This document shows, piece by piece, positions 11,184-20,723 of a DNA stretch of 64,000 nt. Position numbers and translations under genes: made by a program. The notes under the pieces were generated by a model. It had not been told where the DNA came from. It did no database searches and saw nothing but the letters and a program-made list of their open reading frames with translations. How positions within the stretch are numbered: the first letter of the stretch is position 1; every line of letters starts with the position of its first letter. Source of the DNA: Anaerolineae bacterium (lineage in GTDB: Bacteria; Chloroflexota; Anaerolineae; Aggregatilineales; Phototrophicaceae); NCBI GenBank assembly GCA_020849765.1, contig JADLAY010000069.1, positions 186,001 to 250,000 on the forward strand, in the 5' to 3' direction.

Positions 11184-11567
11184 TTATGCGGAGACCATTG
11201 GCTGTCCGAGCATAGTCCGAATCTTCGAAACAAGATCATGATGCAGAATGGGTTTCAGCAGGTAGTCATTGGCCCCGGCTTCGATGCCACGAATGATGGC
11301 ATCGGCGTCGCCACGAGCAGAGAGGATGATGATCGGCGTCTTGGCCGTCGCTTCGCGCTGGCGGATCACACCGCACAACTCGATGCCGTCCATGCCGGGC
11401 ATCATCACGTCGAGGATGATCAGTTCCGGCGTGCTTTCGTCCAATTGTGCCAGCGCCGACGTTGCATCGCGTGCCTTCAGCACGTTGAAGCCGCCACGTT
11501 CCAGCATGATGCCGATCAGCGTCAGGGCACCGATTTCGTCGTCAACGACCAGGATCTGCCTTTTCAT
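11184..11567 (-). CDS. single-domain response regulator (CheY-like receiver)
   Basis: 127 residues made up entirely of a receiver domain: acidic pocket VVDDE (Asp9/Asp10), phospho-acceptor Asp53 in IILDVMMPGMDG, ILSARGD (serine at the usual Ser/Thr switch position) and the conserved lysine Lys105 in YLLKPI. It has no output domain, so it should act by protein contact or in a phosphorelay. No kinase is adjacent; the nearest large kinase gene starts at 31207. Ribosome site GAGGGAGA lies just before the ATG. Transcribed alone and divergently from the ABC exporter operon. Confidence 0.9.
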   Translation of the reverse strand: MKRQILVVDDEIGALTLIGIMLERGGFNVLKARDATSALAQLDESTPELIILDVMMPGMDGIELCGVIRQREATAKTPIIILSARGDADAIIRGIEAGANDYLLKPILHHDLVSKIRTMLGQPMVSA

Positions 11568-11831
11568 CGTCTCCCTCTCAACCTGCCATCCCTCTTAGAA
11601 GATGGGTTGTGCACTCGTGTCTATTGATTATTAAAAACGTAAGATTGAATCTGAAAGATGTGAAGTTTTAATTCTGCGTCTATGCTACTGTAATTTCACT
11701 ATATCATTGAATTTTGGGTCAGCGCAATCACCAAGTTGTTTATTCTTCTTATGTCTTCAGTGTAAAACGAGAACGCGTAAGTGACCATTAACATTGCACT
11801 GAATCGGCCCAAAAAGACGAGGAGGAACTCG
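11568..11831. promoter_or_regulatory. AT-rich divergent promoter region
   Basis: 264 bases between the divergent receiver gene and the ABC exporter operon. The stretch from about 11620 to 11770 is clearly more AT-rich than its surroundings (runs such as TATTGATTATTAAAAA and TATATCATTGAATTTTG), as expected for two divergent promoters. I could not fix a convincing -35/-10 pair for either direction. Confidence 0.4.
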
Positions 11832-12747
<916 letters not shown>

Positions 12748-12755
<8 letters not shown>

Positions 12756-13980
12756 GTGGTGGTTGGTCGCACGTCATGAATTCATGACTCACATTCGACG
12801 CCGCTCGTTTCTGCTGGCCGCATTCGGTCTGCCGCTCTTGATCGTCGTCATCATGGTCGTCGTCTTCTCCGTGCTCGCCAACAGCTTCACGCGCGACGTT
12901 ACCGAACCGATCGGCTATGTCGATCAATCCGGCGTGCTGGACCAGGCGATTGACCGGCCTGACAACTTCACCGCCTACAGTGACGAGAGCGCCGCGGCTG
13001 CTGATCTGCAAGCGGGGTCGATCTCCGGCTACTTCGTCGTCCTGCCGGATTACATCCAGACGGGTAATGTCGATTTCTATCACAGCGCGGATGCACCGCC
13101 CAACATCGACACGGCCATCGAGAGCTTTCTGGCCGCCAACCTGAGCGCGGGCATCGACGATCCGGAAATCGCGGAGCTTATCAACGATCCGGTCGATCTG
13201 GCCGTCAAGACGCTGGATAACGGGCGCACGATTCGCGGCGACGGGATCATGGGCGTCTTCATTGCGCCGTTCATCTTTGTCACCGTCTTCCTGGCTGTGA
13301 CCCAGGCGACCAGCGGCTACCTGATGTCGAGCGTGGTCGAAGAAAAAGCCAACCGCATCATGGAGATCCTGATCACGAGCGTCACGCCGTTCCAACTGCT
13401 GGCGGGCAAGATCATCGGGCTGGGCGCGCTCGGCCTCGTGCAGATCACCGTCTGGCTGGTCGCGGGTGGCCTGGTCATCGCCTTCAATCGTGATGCGGGC
13501 GTCCTCTCCGGCGTCGACATCCCGCTGGATCTGGTCGTCATCTCGGTGGTGTACTTCCTGCTCTTCTACTTCCTCTATGGCGCCATTATGGCCGGGATCG
13601 GTGCGGTGACGGGCAGCGAGCAAGAGAGCCGCCAAATCGCGGGTATCTTCGGCTTCGTCTTCGCGATACCGTTCTTCGCCATCACCACCTTCTTCCAGGA
13701 CCCGAATGGGCCGCTCCCGGTGGCGCTGACGCTCATACCGATCACGTCGCCGATGGTGGTGATCTTACGCTCGGCCTTCACCGCCATCCCCTTCTGGCAA
13801 ATCGCGCTGAGCATCATCTTCCTGATTGCGGCGACGCTGCTGGTCGTCTGGATTTCCGCGCGCATCTTCCGCTGGTCGCTGCTCATGTACGGCAAACGAC
13901 CGAGCCTGCGCATGTTGATGCAGGCATTGCGACCCGGCGCGCGTATGCAAACGACAGCCACCGGCGAAAGTGCAGGCTAA
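12748..13980 (+). CDS. ABC-2 family transporter permease (NatB-like), first
   Basis: 410 residues with the ABC-2 layout: one N-terminal transmembrane helix (about residues 22-46), a long extracytoplasmic region to about 170, then five or six helices, with the conserved VVEEKANRIMEILITSV motif before helix 3. It overlaps the ATPase gene by 8 bases, and the next permease begins 2 bases after its stop. It is similar in layout to that second permease, suggesting a gene duplication and a heterodimeric membrane part (inference). Confidence 0.88.
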
Positions 13981-13982
13981 TC

Positions 13983-15248
13983 ATGCGACTCTGGAAAGTC
14001 TTCAGCTACGAACTCAAACGCAATCTGCGTCGCAAGGGCTATCTGTTTGCCACCTTCGGCATTCCGGTGCTGGTCTTCGTGCTCGGCAGCATTCTGCCGT
14101 TGCTCTTCGGTAATGGTGGCGGTCAGGAGCGCACGCAGAATCCGTTCAACGCCAATATTCCGAGCGAATTCTTGCGCGCTGTGCAGCATGCGGGCTACAT
14201 CGACGAAACCGGGTTGTTCAGCAATCCTGGCGAGCTGCGCGGGTTGTTCACGCGCTATGATGACGAAGCCGCGGCAGATGCGGCGCTTGCGGCGGGCGAC
14301 ATCGACACCTACTACTTGATCCCCGCCGATTATCTGGAGTCGGGCGACGTGACCCAGGTCATGTCGCGCCTGTCGATCAACATGGTCAACAGCGATGCTA
14401 TCGAGCAACTGCTGCGCAGCAGCCTGGCTCAGGACGTCGACCCGCAGATCTACCAGCGCCTGAGCAACGGCACGAACTTGCGCGAGATCGACGTCGGGCG
14501 CAATACCTCGGTGTCGTCTGACGAGGCCTTCGATACGCGCTTCATCTTCGTCTACGTCTTCGGTCTGATCCTGCTCGGCAGTCTGTTCATGACCAACGGC
14601 TATCTGCTCCAGAGCGTGATTGAAGAGAAGGAGTCGCGGCTGATCGAGATCCTCATCTCGACGGTGCGCCCCTTCGATCTGCTGACGGGCAAGATCCTCG
14701 CCTTTGGCATCCTGGGGCTGCTCCAGGTCAGCATCTGGACAGGGACGTTCGTCTTCCTCGGCTGGCTGAGCGGGCGCGAGGCGCTGCAGAGCTTCCTGCC
14801 GGTTCTGCAGACGCTGGCAAACCTGACGATTCCGTATAATCTACTGCCGCTGCTGCTGCTCTACTTCATCCTTGGCTACGCCTTCTTCGCCGGGTTGTAT
14901 GGCATTGTCGGCGCGATCTCGAACTCGATGCGCGAGGGCCCGCAGTATGCCATCGTCTTCACGCTGCCCGCCGTGCTGCCGTTCTACTTCATCTCGATCT
15001 TCGCGACGACGCCCAACGATCCGCTGCCGTTGGTGCTCAGCCTGTTCCCGCTGACGGCACCGCTGGGCATGGCGATGCGCCTCGTCGTCACGGATGTGCC
15101 TTTCTGGCAGGTTGCGCTCAGCCTTGGATTGCTGGCGATCAGCGTGCTCGGCTCGCTCTGGCTGGCCTCGCGCATGTTCCGCGTCAACACCCTGCTCGCG
15201 GGGCGGCTGCCCAGACTGCGCGATCTACCCCGCCTCGTGCGCGGCTGA
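13983..15248 (+). CDS. ABC-2 family transporter permease (NatB-like), second
   Basis: 421 residues, same plan as the preceding permease: an N-terminal helix (FATFGIPVLVFVLGSILPLLF), a large outside loop, and a C-terminal membrane bundle introduced by VIEEKESRLIEILISTVRPF. A conserved LFPLTAPLGMAMR stretch matches the TLIPITSPMVVILR segment of its neighbour. Last gene of the three-gene exporter operon, followed 22 bases later by a strong terminator. Confidence 0.88.
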   Translation: MRLWKVFSYELKRNLRRKGYLFATFGIPVLVFVLGSILPLLFGNGGGQERTQNPFNANIPSEFLRAVQHAGYIDETGLFSNPGELRGLFTRYDDEAAADAALAAGDIDTYYLIPADYLESGDVTQVMSRLSINMVNSDAIEQLLRSSLAQDVDPQIYQRLSNGTNLREIDVGRNTSVSSDEAFDTRFIFVYVFGLILLGSLFMTNGYLLQSVIEEKESRLIEILISTVRPFDLLTGKILAFGILGLLQVSIWTGTFVFLGWLSGREALQSFLPVLQTLANLTIPYNLLPLLLLYFILGYAFFAGLYGIVGAISNSMREGPQYAIVFTLPAVLPFYFISIFATTPNDPLPLVLSLFPLTAPLGMAMRLVVTDVPFWQVALSLGLLAISVLGSLWLASRMFRVNTLLAGRLPRLRDLPRLVRG

Positions 15249-15270
15249 GGGTGCGCCTCGTCTGATACAG

Positions 15271-15298
15271 AACGCCGATCTCCCCTGAGATCGGCGTT
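15271..15298 (+). terminator. rho-independent terminator of the ABC exporter operon
   Basis: Perfect 12-bp stem (AACGCCGATCTC / GAGATCGGCGTT) with a 4-base loop, followed by TATTTTG. Placed 22 bases after the second permease stop codon. Confidence 0.85.
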
Positions 15299-15302
15299 TA
15301 TT

Positions 15303-15329
15303 TTGCCTGACCCCCGAACTCGTTATAAT
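15303..15329 (+). promoter_or_regulatory. candidate promoter for the deaminase-rsmI genes
   Basis: A perfect TATAAT at 15324-15329 lies 41 bases before the deaminase ATG and directly after a terminator. The possible -35 TTGCCT (15303-15308) is separated by only 15 bases, so the -10 element is the main evidence. Confidence 0.4.
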
Positions 15330-15369
15330 TCCAGCGCCTCAATCGTCCTACATCAACATCAGGTGCGCT

Positions 15370-15963
15370 ATGATCACAGACTTTTCCATTGCCTTGCCGG
15401 AATGGGCGGTGCAGGAGCACGCACAACTGCCCGCGTTTATGCCCTCGCTCGAGGAGCGTATGGCCGCCGTCATCCGCTTTTCCCGCCTCAATATTGAGCA
15501 CGGCACGGGTGGGCCATTCGCCGCCGGGGTTTTTGAGCGAGACAGTGGCAAGCTCGTCGTCATCGGCGTCAACCGTGTGGTCGATTCGATCTGCTCTTCC
15601 GCGCACGCTGAGGTTACGACGCTCTCGCTGGCGCAGAAGCAGCTTGGCACCTATGACCTGGGTGGGCCGGGAATGCCGCTTTACCAACTGGTCGTCAACT
15701 GGCGGCCTTGCGCCATGTGCTACGGCGCGGTGCTGTGGTCGGGCGTTCGCTCGCTCGTCATCGCCGGCAGCGGCCCGGAGCTGGAGTCGATCACGGGCTT
15801 CGACGAAGGGCCGGTTCATCCGCAGTGGGATCAGGAGCTTGAGAAGCGCGGCATCGAGCTGGTCAACAACGTCCTGACCGAGGAGGCCGTTCAGGTTTAC
15901 AAGCAATTCGCAGCCAGCGGATCGCTCGTCTACAACAGCCGCCAGGGCGAAGGCGAGGCCTGA
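15370..15963 (+). CDS. nucleoside deaminase (cytidine/deoxycytidylate deaminase fold)
   Basis: 197 residues. The zinc-site motifs of the deaminase superfamily are intact: His79-Ala-Glu81 (SSAHAEV) and Cys114/Cys117 in WRPCAMCYGAVLWSG. The closest pattern is the guanine deaminase/tRNA adenosine deaminase-like group (PCAMC), but the N-terminal extension and C-terminal 60 residues are not diagnostic, so the substrate is left open. It is followed after 12 bases by rsmI and probably co-transcribed with it. A TATAAT element lies upstream. Confidence 0.8.
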   Translation: MITDFSIALPEWAVQEHAQLPAFMPSLEERMAAVIRFSRLNIEHGTGGPFAAGVFERDSGKLVVIGVNRVVDSICSSAHAEVTTLSLAQKQLGTYDLGGPGMPLYQLVVNWRPCAMCYGAVLWSGVRSLVIAGSGPELESITGFDEGPVHPQWDQELEKRGIELVNNVLTEEAVQVYKQFAASGSLVYNSRQGEGEA

Positions 15964-15975
15964 GAACCGCTGCTG

Positions 15976-16809
15976 ATGCCCACGCTTTACGTCGTCCCAA
16001 CGCCCATCGGCAACCTGGAGGATATCACGCTGCGAGCCTTACGCGTGCTGCGTGAGGTCAGGCTGATCGCCGCCGAAGACACGCGCACCTCGCGCGTGCT
16101 GCTCCAGCACTATGAGATCGACACGCCGATGACCAGCTATCACGAGCACAACAAGCTCTCGAAGCTGGATGCGATCTTCGCGGCGCTCGCGGGCGGCGAC
16201 GTCGCCCTCATTTCTGATGCCGGTACGCCCGGCATCAGCGACCCCGGCTACGAACTGATCCAGGCGGCGCTGGCCGCGGGCATTCGCGTCGAGGCGCTGC
16301 CGGGCGCCTCGGCGGCGATCACGGCGCTCGTCGCAAGCGGCCTGGATACGACGGGCGGTTTCGTCTTCCTCGGCTTTCCGCCACGCAAGCCCAACGAACT
16401 GCGCGCATTCCTGACCGAGGTATCGGCTGAGCCGCGCACGTTGATCCTCTACGAAAGCCCCTATCGCCTCGTCGACACGCTGCGCCTCGCCCAAGAGATC
16501 CTCGGCGACCGCCCGGCCTGCGTCGCCCGCGAAGTGACCAAGCTGCACGAGGAATACACACGCGCACCACTGTCTGAAATCCTCGCCTACTATGAGTCGC
16601 ACACGCCGCGCGGCGAAGTCGTCCTGCTGATCGCGGGCGCGCCGCCGACCGAGCCGGACGTATGGGACGAAGCACGCTTGCTGGCGGCACTGCGCGATCG
16701 CCTCGAAGACGGCGAACGGCTCAAGGATGCGGCCAAAGCGCTGGCCGCCGAATCTGGTTGGGATCGTAAGACCATCTATGCCCTCGGCATCCAGGAAAAG
16801 ACCGACTGA
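15976..16809 (+). CDS. rsmI: 16S rRNA (cytidine1402-2'-O)-methyltransferase
   Basis: 277 residues, full family length. Tetrapyrrole-methylase fold with the RsmI signatures: YVVPTPIGNLEDITLRAL at the N-terminus, AAEDTRTSRVLLQHY, ISDAGTPGISDPG, LPGASAAITALVASG and FLGFPPRK. It methylates the ribose of C1402 in 16S rRNA using SAM. The C-terminal helix-rich part (LKDAAKALAAESGWDRKTIYAL) is also typical. It starts 12 bases after the deaminase gene. proS follows at 16913. Confidence 0.95.
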   Translation: MPTLYVVPTPIGNLEDITLRALRVLREVRLIAAEDTRTSRVLLQHYEIDTPMTSYHEHNKLSKLDAIFAALAGGDVALISDAGTPGISDPGYELIQAALAAGIRVEALPGASAAITALVASGLDTTGGFVFLGFPPRKPNELRAFLTEVSAEPRTLILYESPYRLVDTLRLAQEILGDRPACVAREVTKLHEEYTRAPLSEILAYYESHTPRGEVVLLIAGAPPTEPDVWDEARLLAALRDRLEDGERLKDAAKALAAESGWDRKTIYALGIQEKTD

Positions 16810-16863
16810 GCGCGTCAGTTTCGAGCGCGGACTCGACCCTCACGCTGTTTTTGCCGCGTCCGC

Positions 16864-16869
16864 TATAAT
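16864..16869 (+). promoter_or_regulatory. candidate -10 element for proS
   Basis: Perfect TATAAT 43 bases before the proS ATG, in the 103-base gap after rsmI. No matching -35 hexamer was found at 15-19 bases; the upstream stretch is T-rich (TGTTTTTG). Confidence 0.35.
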
Positions 16870-16912
16870 CAGCCGAGTTCTGAACGCCACAGCACACCGA
16901 TCACGAGGAATT

Positions 16913-18355
16913 ATGTCTAATCAGCCTTTGCCTGCGATCGCAGAAGATTTTTCCGCCTGGTACAACGACATCGTCTATCGCGCGGACATGGCGGCAGCGT
17001 CGCCGGTGCGCGGCTGTGTCATCATCAAGCCGTATGGCTACGAAATCTGGGAAGGCATCAAGAACGCGCTCGATACCCGCTTCAAAGCCACCGGGCATCA
17101 GAACGCCTACTTCCCGCTCTTCATCCCGATGAGCTACCTCCAGCGCGAAGCCCAGCACGTCGAAGGCTTCAGCCCTGAGCTGGCGGTCGTCACGCACGGT
17201 GGCGGTGAAGAGCTGGCCGAGCCGCTCGTCATCCGCCCGACCTCCGAGACCATCATCGGCGAGGCCTACGCCAACTGGATTCAGTCCTATCGCGATCTGC
17301 CGGTGCTGATGAACCAGTGGGGCAACGTCGTTCGCTGGGAACTGCGCACGCGCCCGTTCCTGCGCACCGCCGAATTCTTGTGGCAGGAGGGGCACACTGC
17401 GCACGCGACCGAGGCCGAAGCCGAAGAAGAGACGCTGCAAATGCTCGACGTCTACTACGACGTCGTCTACAACGTGGCCGCCATCCCTGGTATCAAGGGG
17501 CTTAAGAGCGATAGCGAGCGCTTCGCCGGGGCGCTGCGCACTTACACCATCGAATCGATGATGGGTGACAAGCGCGCGCTGCAAAGCTGCACCAGCCACA
17601 ACCTGGGCCAGAACTTCGCCAAAGCCTTCAACATCCAGTACCTTGACCGCAACAACCAGCTTCAGCATTGCTGGACGACCTCGTGGGGCCTGAGTTGGCG
17701 CATGGTCGGCGCGGTCATCATGGCCCACGGCGACGAAAAGGGTCTGCGTCTGCCGCCCAAGCTGGCGCCCTATCAGGTGGTCGTCGTGCCGATCTTCCGC
17801 AACGACGACGAGCGCAGCGCCGTCCTCGGCGCCATCGAGCCGATCAAGAAGGCCCTGGTCGATGCGGGCATCCGCGTCTGGATCGACAAGCGTGAGGATC
17901 TGTCGCCCGGCTTCAAGTTCAACGATTGGGAAATGCGCGGCGTCCCTGTACGGCTCGAGGTTGGCCCCAAAGATGTGGCGAACAACGTCGTCGTCGCCGC
18001 GCGCCGTGACGTGCCCGGCAGAGATGGCAAGCGCACGCTGCCGCAGGAAGGGCTCGCCGCTTCGGTCAGTGCCCTGCTCGACGAGATCCACAACGGCCTG
18101 CTCGCCCAGGCGACGACCTTCCGCGATGCCAACATCCACGACGTGAGCACCTACGACGAACTCAAGCAGGTGGTCGAGGCGGGTGGCTTCGCGCGCGGCT
18201 GGTGGGAGGAAGATCCCGAAAACGAGAAGCGTATCAAAGCCGAGACACAGGCGACGCACCGCTGCTACCCGCTCGAACAGCCGGGCGGCGAGGGCGAGAG
18301 TTTCCTGACCGGGCGCAAGGCGAAGCGGGTCGCCCTGTTCGCAAAGGCCTACTAG
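16913..18355 (+). CDS. proS: prolyl-tRNA synthetase, short archaeal/eukaryotic type
   Basis: 480 residues. A class II synthetase lacking the editing insertion, i.e. the short ProS type found in archaea, eukaryotes and some bacteria. Motifs: PVRGCVIIKPYGYEIWE, RPTSETIIGEAYANWIQSYRDLP (motif 2 region), RWELRTRPFLRTAEFLWQEG, the CTSHNLGQNFAKAF stretch, and motif 3 SWGLSWRMVGAVIMAHGD. The anticodon-binding domain (VVVPIFRN..., WIDKREDLSPGFKFNDWE) and the C-terminal zinc-type domain ending in KAY follow. The ATG at 16913 has GAGGAA 5 bases upstream; an in-frame start at 16727 lies within rsmI and was rejected. A pirin gene follows after 15 bases. Confidence 0.96.
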   Translation: MSNQPLPAIAEDFSAWYNDIVYRADMAAASPVRGCVIIKPYGYEIWEGIKNALDTRFKATGHQNAYFPLFIPMSYLQREAQHVEGFSPELAVVTHGGGEELAEPLVIRPTSETIIGEAYANWIQSYRDLPVLMNQWGNVVRWELRTRPFLRTAEFLWQEGHTAHATEAEAEEETLQMLDVYYDVVYNVAAIPGIKGLKSDSERFAGALRTYTIESMMGDKRALQSCTSHNLGQNFAKAFNIQYLDRNNQLQHCWTTSWGLSWRMVGAVIMAHGDEKGLRLPPKLAPYQVVVVPIFRNDDERSAVLGAIEPIKKALVDAGIRVWIDKREDLSPGFKFNDWEMRGVPVRLEVGPKDVANNVVVAARRDVPGRDGKRTLPQEGLAASVSALLDEIHNGLLAQATTFRDANIHDVSTYDELKQVVEAGGFARGWWEEDPENEKRIKAETQATHRCYPLEQPGGEGESFLTGRKAKRVALFAKAY

Positions 18356-18370
18356 TTTCCAGAGGAATTG

Positions 18371-19141
18371 ATGTTCCAGCCAACCGTCTACGATCGCAGA
18401 CTGCTGAATGGGGAAGATCTTCAGCACTTCCCCGCCGAGACCTTCCCGGACGTTCGCCCGATCCACTGGCTGCATTCGCATTTCGCGGTCGGCGGTTGGA
18501 GCCCCTTGCAGCGCCTGAGCGGCATGATCACCGCGCATATGACGGAGATTGCGCCGCGCAACGGCTTCACGTGGCATCCACATCGCGGCCTGGAGATCTA
18601 CACCTGGGTGATCGAAGGCACGCTCTATCACGAGGATACGACCGGCGGGCAGGGTGACATCCATGCCGGGGAGTTCCAGCGCATGTTTTCCGGCGATTGG
18701 ATCGAACATCAGGAGCTGAATCGCACCAACCGGCCCACGCGCGTGATCCAGATCTGGTTCGCCGCCGATCAGGCCTATCGCGACCTGGACCCGCACTACC
18801 AGCAGGTCGGCAGAGAGTCGCTGCCCGCTCGCTATCAGGATGGCGCGACGATCTACGATCTGATCGACGGCGGCTCGCCGATGGACAGCCACGTCGATGC
18901 GCGCCTGACCGCGACGACCGTCACGCCCGGCGGCAGCGCCGAGCTAGAGCCACCGCGCGCAGGCGAAGATCTGTTTCTCTACGTGACCGATGGCAGCGGC
19001 AGCCTGCAAAACGGGCGCCTGAGCGCCAGCCTGGGGCAGTACGACGTCGTGCTGGCGCGCCCGGATGCCCATGCGCACATCAGCGCCGGGCAGGACGGGC
19101 CGCTGCACTTCCTCAGCTTCTACCTGCCAGCATTTCTGTAG
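18371..19141 (+). CDS. pirin family bicupin protein
   Basis: 256 residues with the pirin N-terminal cupin (HWLHSHFAVGG, GFTWHPHRGLEIYTWVIEG, MFSGDWIEHQELN) and a weaker C-terminal cupin. The HPHRG histidines and the downstream EHQELN histidine are the usual metal ligands (His, His, Glu). Bacterial pirins range from quercetinase-like dioxygenases to regulators, so the function is open. Start at the ATG with an AGAGGAA site (a TTG sits one codon upstream). The 3' end overlaps the convergent acyl-CoA dehydrogenase gene by 29 bases. Confidence 0.88.
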   Translation: MFQPTVYDRRLLNGEDLQHFPAETFPDVRPIHWLHSHFAVGGWSPLQRLSGMITAHMTEIAPRNGFTWHPHRGLEIYTWVIEGTLYHEDTTGGQGDIHAGEFQRMFSGDWIEHQELNRTNRPTRVIQIWFAADQAYRDLDPHYQQVGRESLPARYQDGATIYDLIDGGSPMDSHVDARLTATTVTPGGSAELEPPRAGEDLFLYVTDGSGSLQNGRLSASLGQYDVVLARPDAHAHISAGQDGPLHFLSFYLPAFL

Positions 19142-20600
19142 CCTCGTACTTGCGCACGAGCGCTGTCGCAACGAACGGCGCGAGCGTATCGAACAGATCG
19201 AACGCGCCCGCTTCTTTCTCATCCTGCGGCAGCGCCAGATGCGCTTCCACGTGCGCCTGCATGGCTTGCAGCGCCCTGGCGTCGGCATAGGGCGCCAGAT
19301 GGGCGAATAGCAGCCGGTGCGCGTCTTTGCGCTCCATCGCTTCCAGCCCGTCAAGCGCCTGGCGATGCGGCGGCCCTTCCCAGATGTCCGCGATCATCGC
19401 CTCACGCAGCAGCCGTTCGACGCCGAACTCCGCCAGCGTGCCGTGCCCACCGTTGACCTCCATTGCCCATTTGGCGTACTGCACAGCCTGTTCCGCCGTC
19501 CAGTATTTCGCCAGATGCGTCAGGATGCGGAACAGGTGAAAGCGCTCGGAATAGCCGCCCGCGACTTCGCGCCAGGTCGCGTCCGCCAGCAGCACGGATT
19601 CCCAGGTCAGGGCAAAGGCCTCGCGCAGCCCGCGCCACTTATCCTCGAACTGCCTGCGCATGAGCGGCTGGTCGATCAAGCGCTTGCCGAACGCCTGCCG
19701 CTCGGACGCGAACGCTTGCGCCTGTCCCAGCGCACTCTGCATCAGGCTGACGCTGCCGATGTTGTTGGCGACGCGCGACAGATTGAGCACTTCCATAATC
19801 AAATAGATGCCGTGTTCCGGCTGGCCCAACAAATAAGCCTCGCTATCGCGCAGTTCGACCTCGCCGGTCGGCACCGAACGCGTGGCAATCTTGTCTTTCA
19901 GGCGTCGAATATAAACGTTGAGGCTGCCATCTTCGCGGTAGCGCGGCACCAGGAACAGCGCCAGCCCGCGCACACCCTGCGGCGCACCTTCCGGGCGAGC
20001 GGCCACGACGGCCAGCTCCGCATTGGCATTGCTGCAAAAATACTTTTCACCGGTCAGCCGCCAGCCGCCGCGCGTCTGCTGAGCGACCGTCTCAACGGCG
20101 CGGCCCAGGTCACTGCCGCCGCGCGCTTCCGTCATCCACGTTGCCCCCTGCCAGACCGACGCATCACGCGCCAGCATCCGCGGCAGATAACGTGCGCGCA
20201 CTTCCGGCGCCGCATATTTGGCGACCGCCGCCGCCGTCGCCAGCGAGACGGTGTATGGGCAGTACAGACCGGTGTCGTAATAGCCCGCAATGTAACCCAG
20301 CGCATAGACCGCCGTCAGACCCTCGTTGGCCGGGTCGAACGCGCGCCAGATGACGCCGTTCCCGTACCCTTCCAGCAGCATGTCTCGGTAGCCCGCCGGG
20401 AACACCAGCTCGTCCACGCGGTTCGCCTGTCGATCATACTGCCGGATCCAGGGCGTGCCCGCGCGGTCGACGGTTCCCGAAATGGCTCTTCCCTCCGTTT
20501 CCCACCACGACTCGTAAGCATCCAGGGGCAAATCGTGTGGCAGGGCATCTCCCAACATATGTTGTAAGAAACCGGCGGGTGAATAAGCAAGGTCGGACAT
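19113..20600 (-). CDS. AidB-like acyl-CoA dehydrogenase family protein
   Basis: 495 residues, flavin-dependent acyl-CoA dehydrogenase fold. Recognisable are ATWMTEARGGSDLG (FAD/substrate region), WRLTGEKYFCSNANAELAVV, the LARVAN-like segment LNLSRVANNIGSVSLM, and the C-terminal DIWEGPPHRQALDGLEAM, which is characteristic of the AidB subgroup. AidB-type proteins are linked to alkylation stress or to acyl-CoA oxidation; the substrate here is unknown. The ATG at 20600 (MSDLAYSP) with an upstream AAAGG was preferred over starts at 20606 and 20627. It converges on the pirin gene with a 29-base overlap. Confidence 0.85.
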   Translation of the reverse strand: MSDLAYSPAGFLQHMLGDALPHDLPLDAYESWWETEGRAISGTVDRAGTPWIRQYDRQANRVDELVFPAGYRDMLLEGYGNGVIWRAFDPANEGLTAVYALGYIAGYYDTGLYCPYTVSLATAAAVAKYAAPEVRARYLPRMLARDASVWQGATWMTEARGGSDLGRAVETVAQQTRGGWRLTGEKYFCSNANAELAVVAARPEGAPQGVRGLALFLVPRYREDGSLNVYIRRLKDKIATRSVPTGEVELRDSEAYLLGQPEHGIYLIMEVLNLSRVANNIGSVSLMQSALGQAQAFASERQAFGKRLIDQPLMRRQFEDKWRGLREAFALTWESVLLADATWREVAGGYSERFHLFRILTHLAKYWTAEQAVQYAKWAMEVNGGHGTLAEFGVERLLREAMIADIWEGPPHRQALDGLEAMERKDAHRLLFAHLAPYADARALQAMQAHVEAHLALPQDEKEAGAFDLFDTLAPFVATALVRKYEATEMLAGRS

Positions 20601-20674
20601 GACCATCAACCTTTCACTTCGCATCACTATTCAAAATTAAACCGCTATTCGCCCGGAAACACCAGAAATAGAAA

Positions 20675-20696
20675 GGGCGCAATCCACGTTGCGCCC
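20675..20696 (-). terminator. rho-independent terminator of the signalling operon
   Basis: 8-bp perfect stem (GGGCGCAA / TTGCGCCC, loop of 6). Read on the minus strand it is followed by TTTCTATTTC, 28 bases past the threonine synthase-receiver stop, marking the end of the long operon. Confidence 0.75.
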
Positions 20697-20723
20697 CGTC
20701 CTCACTCCGGTGTTTTACCTCGC

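Noticed and set aside
16901..18892. 663-codon minus-strand frame
   Set aside because: Antisense to proS and the pirin gene, both well supported.
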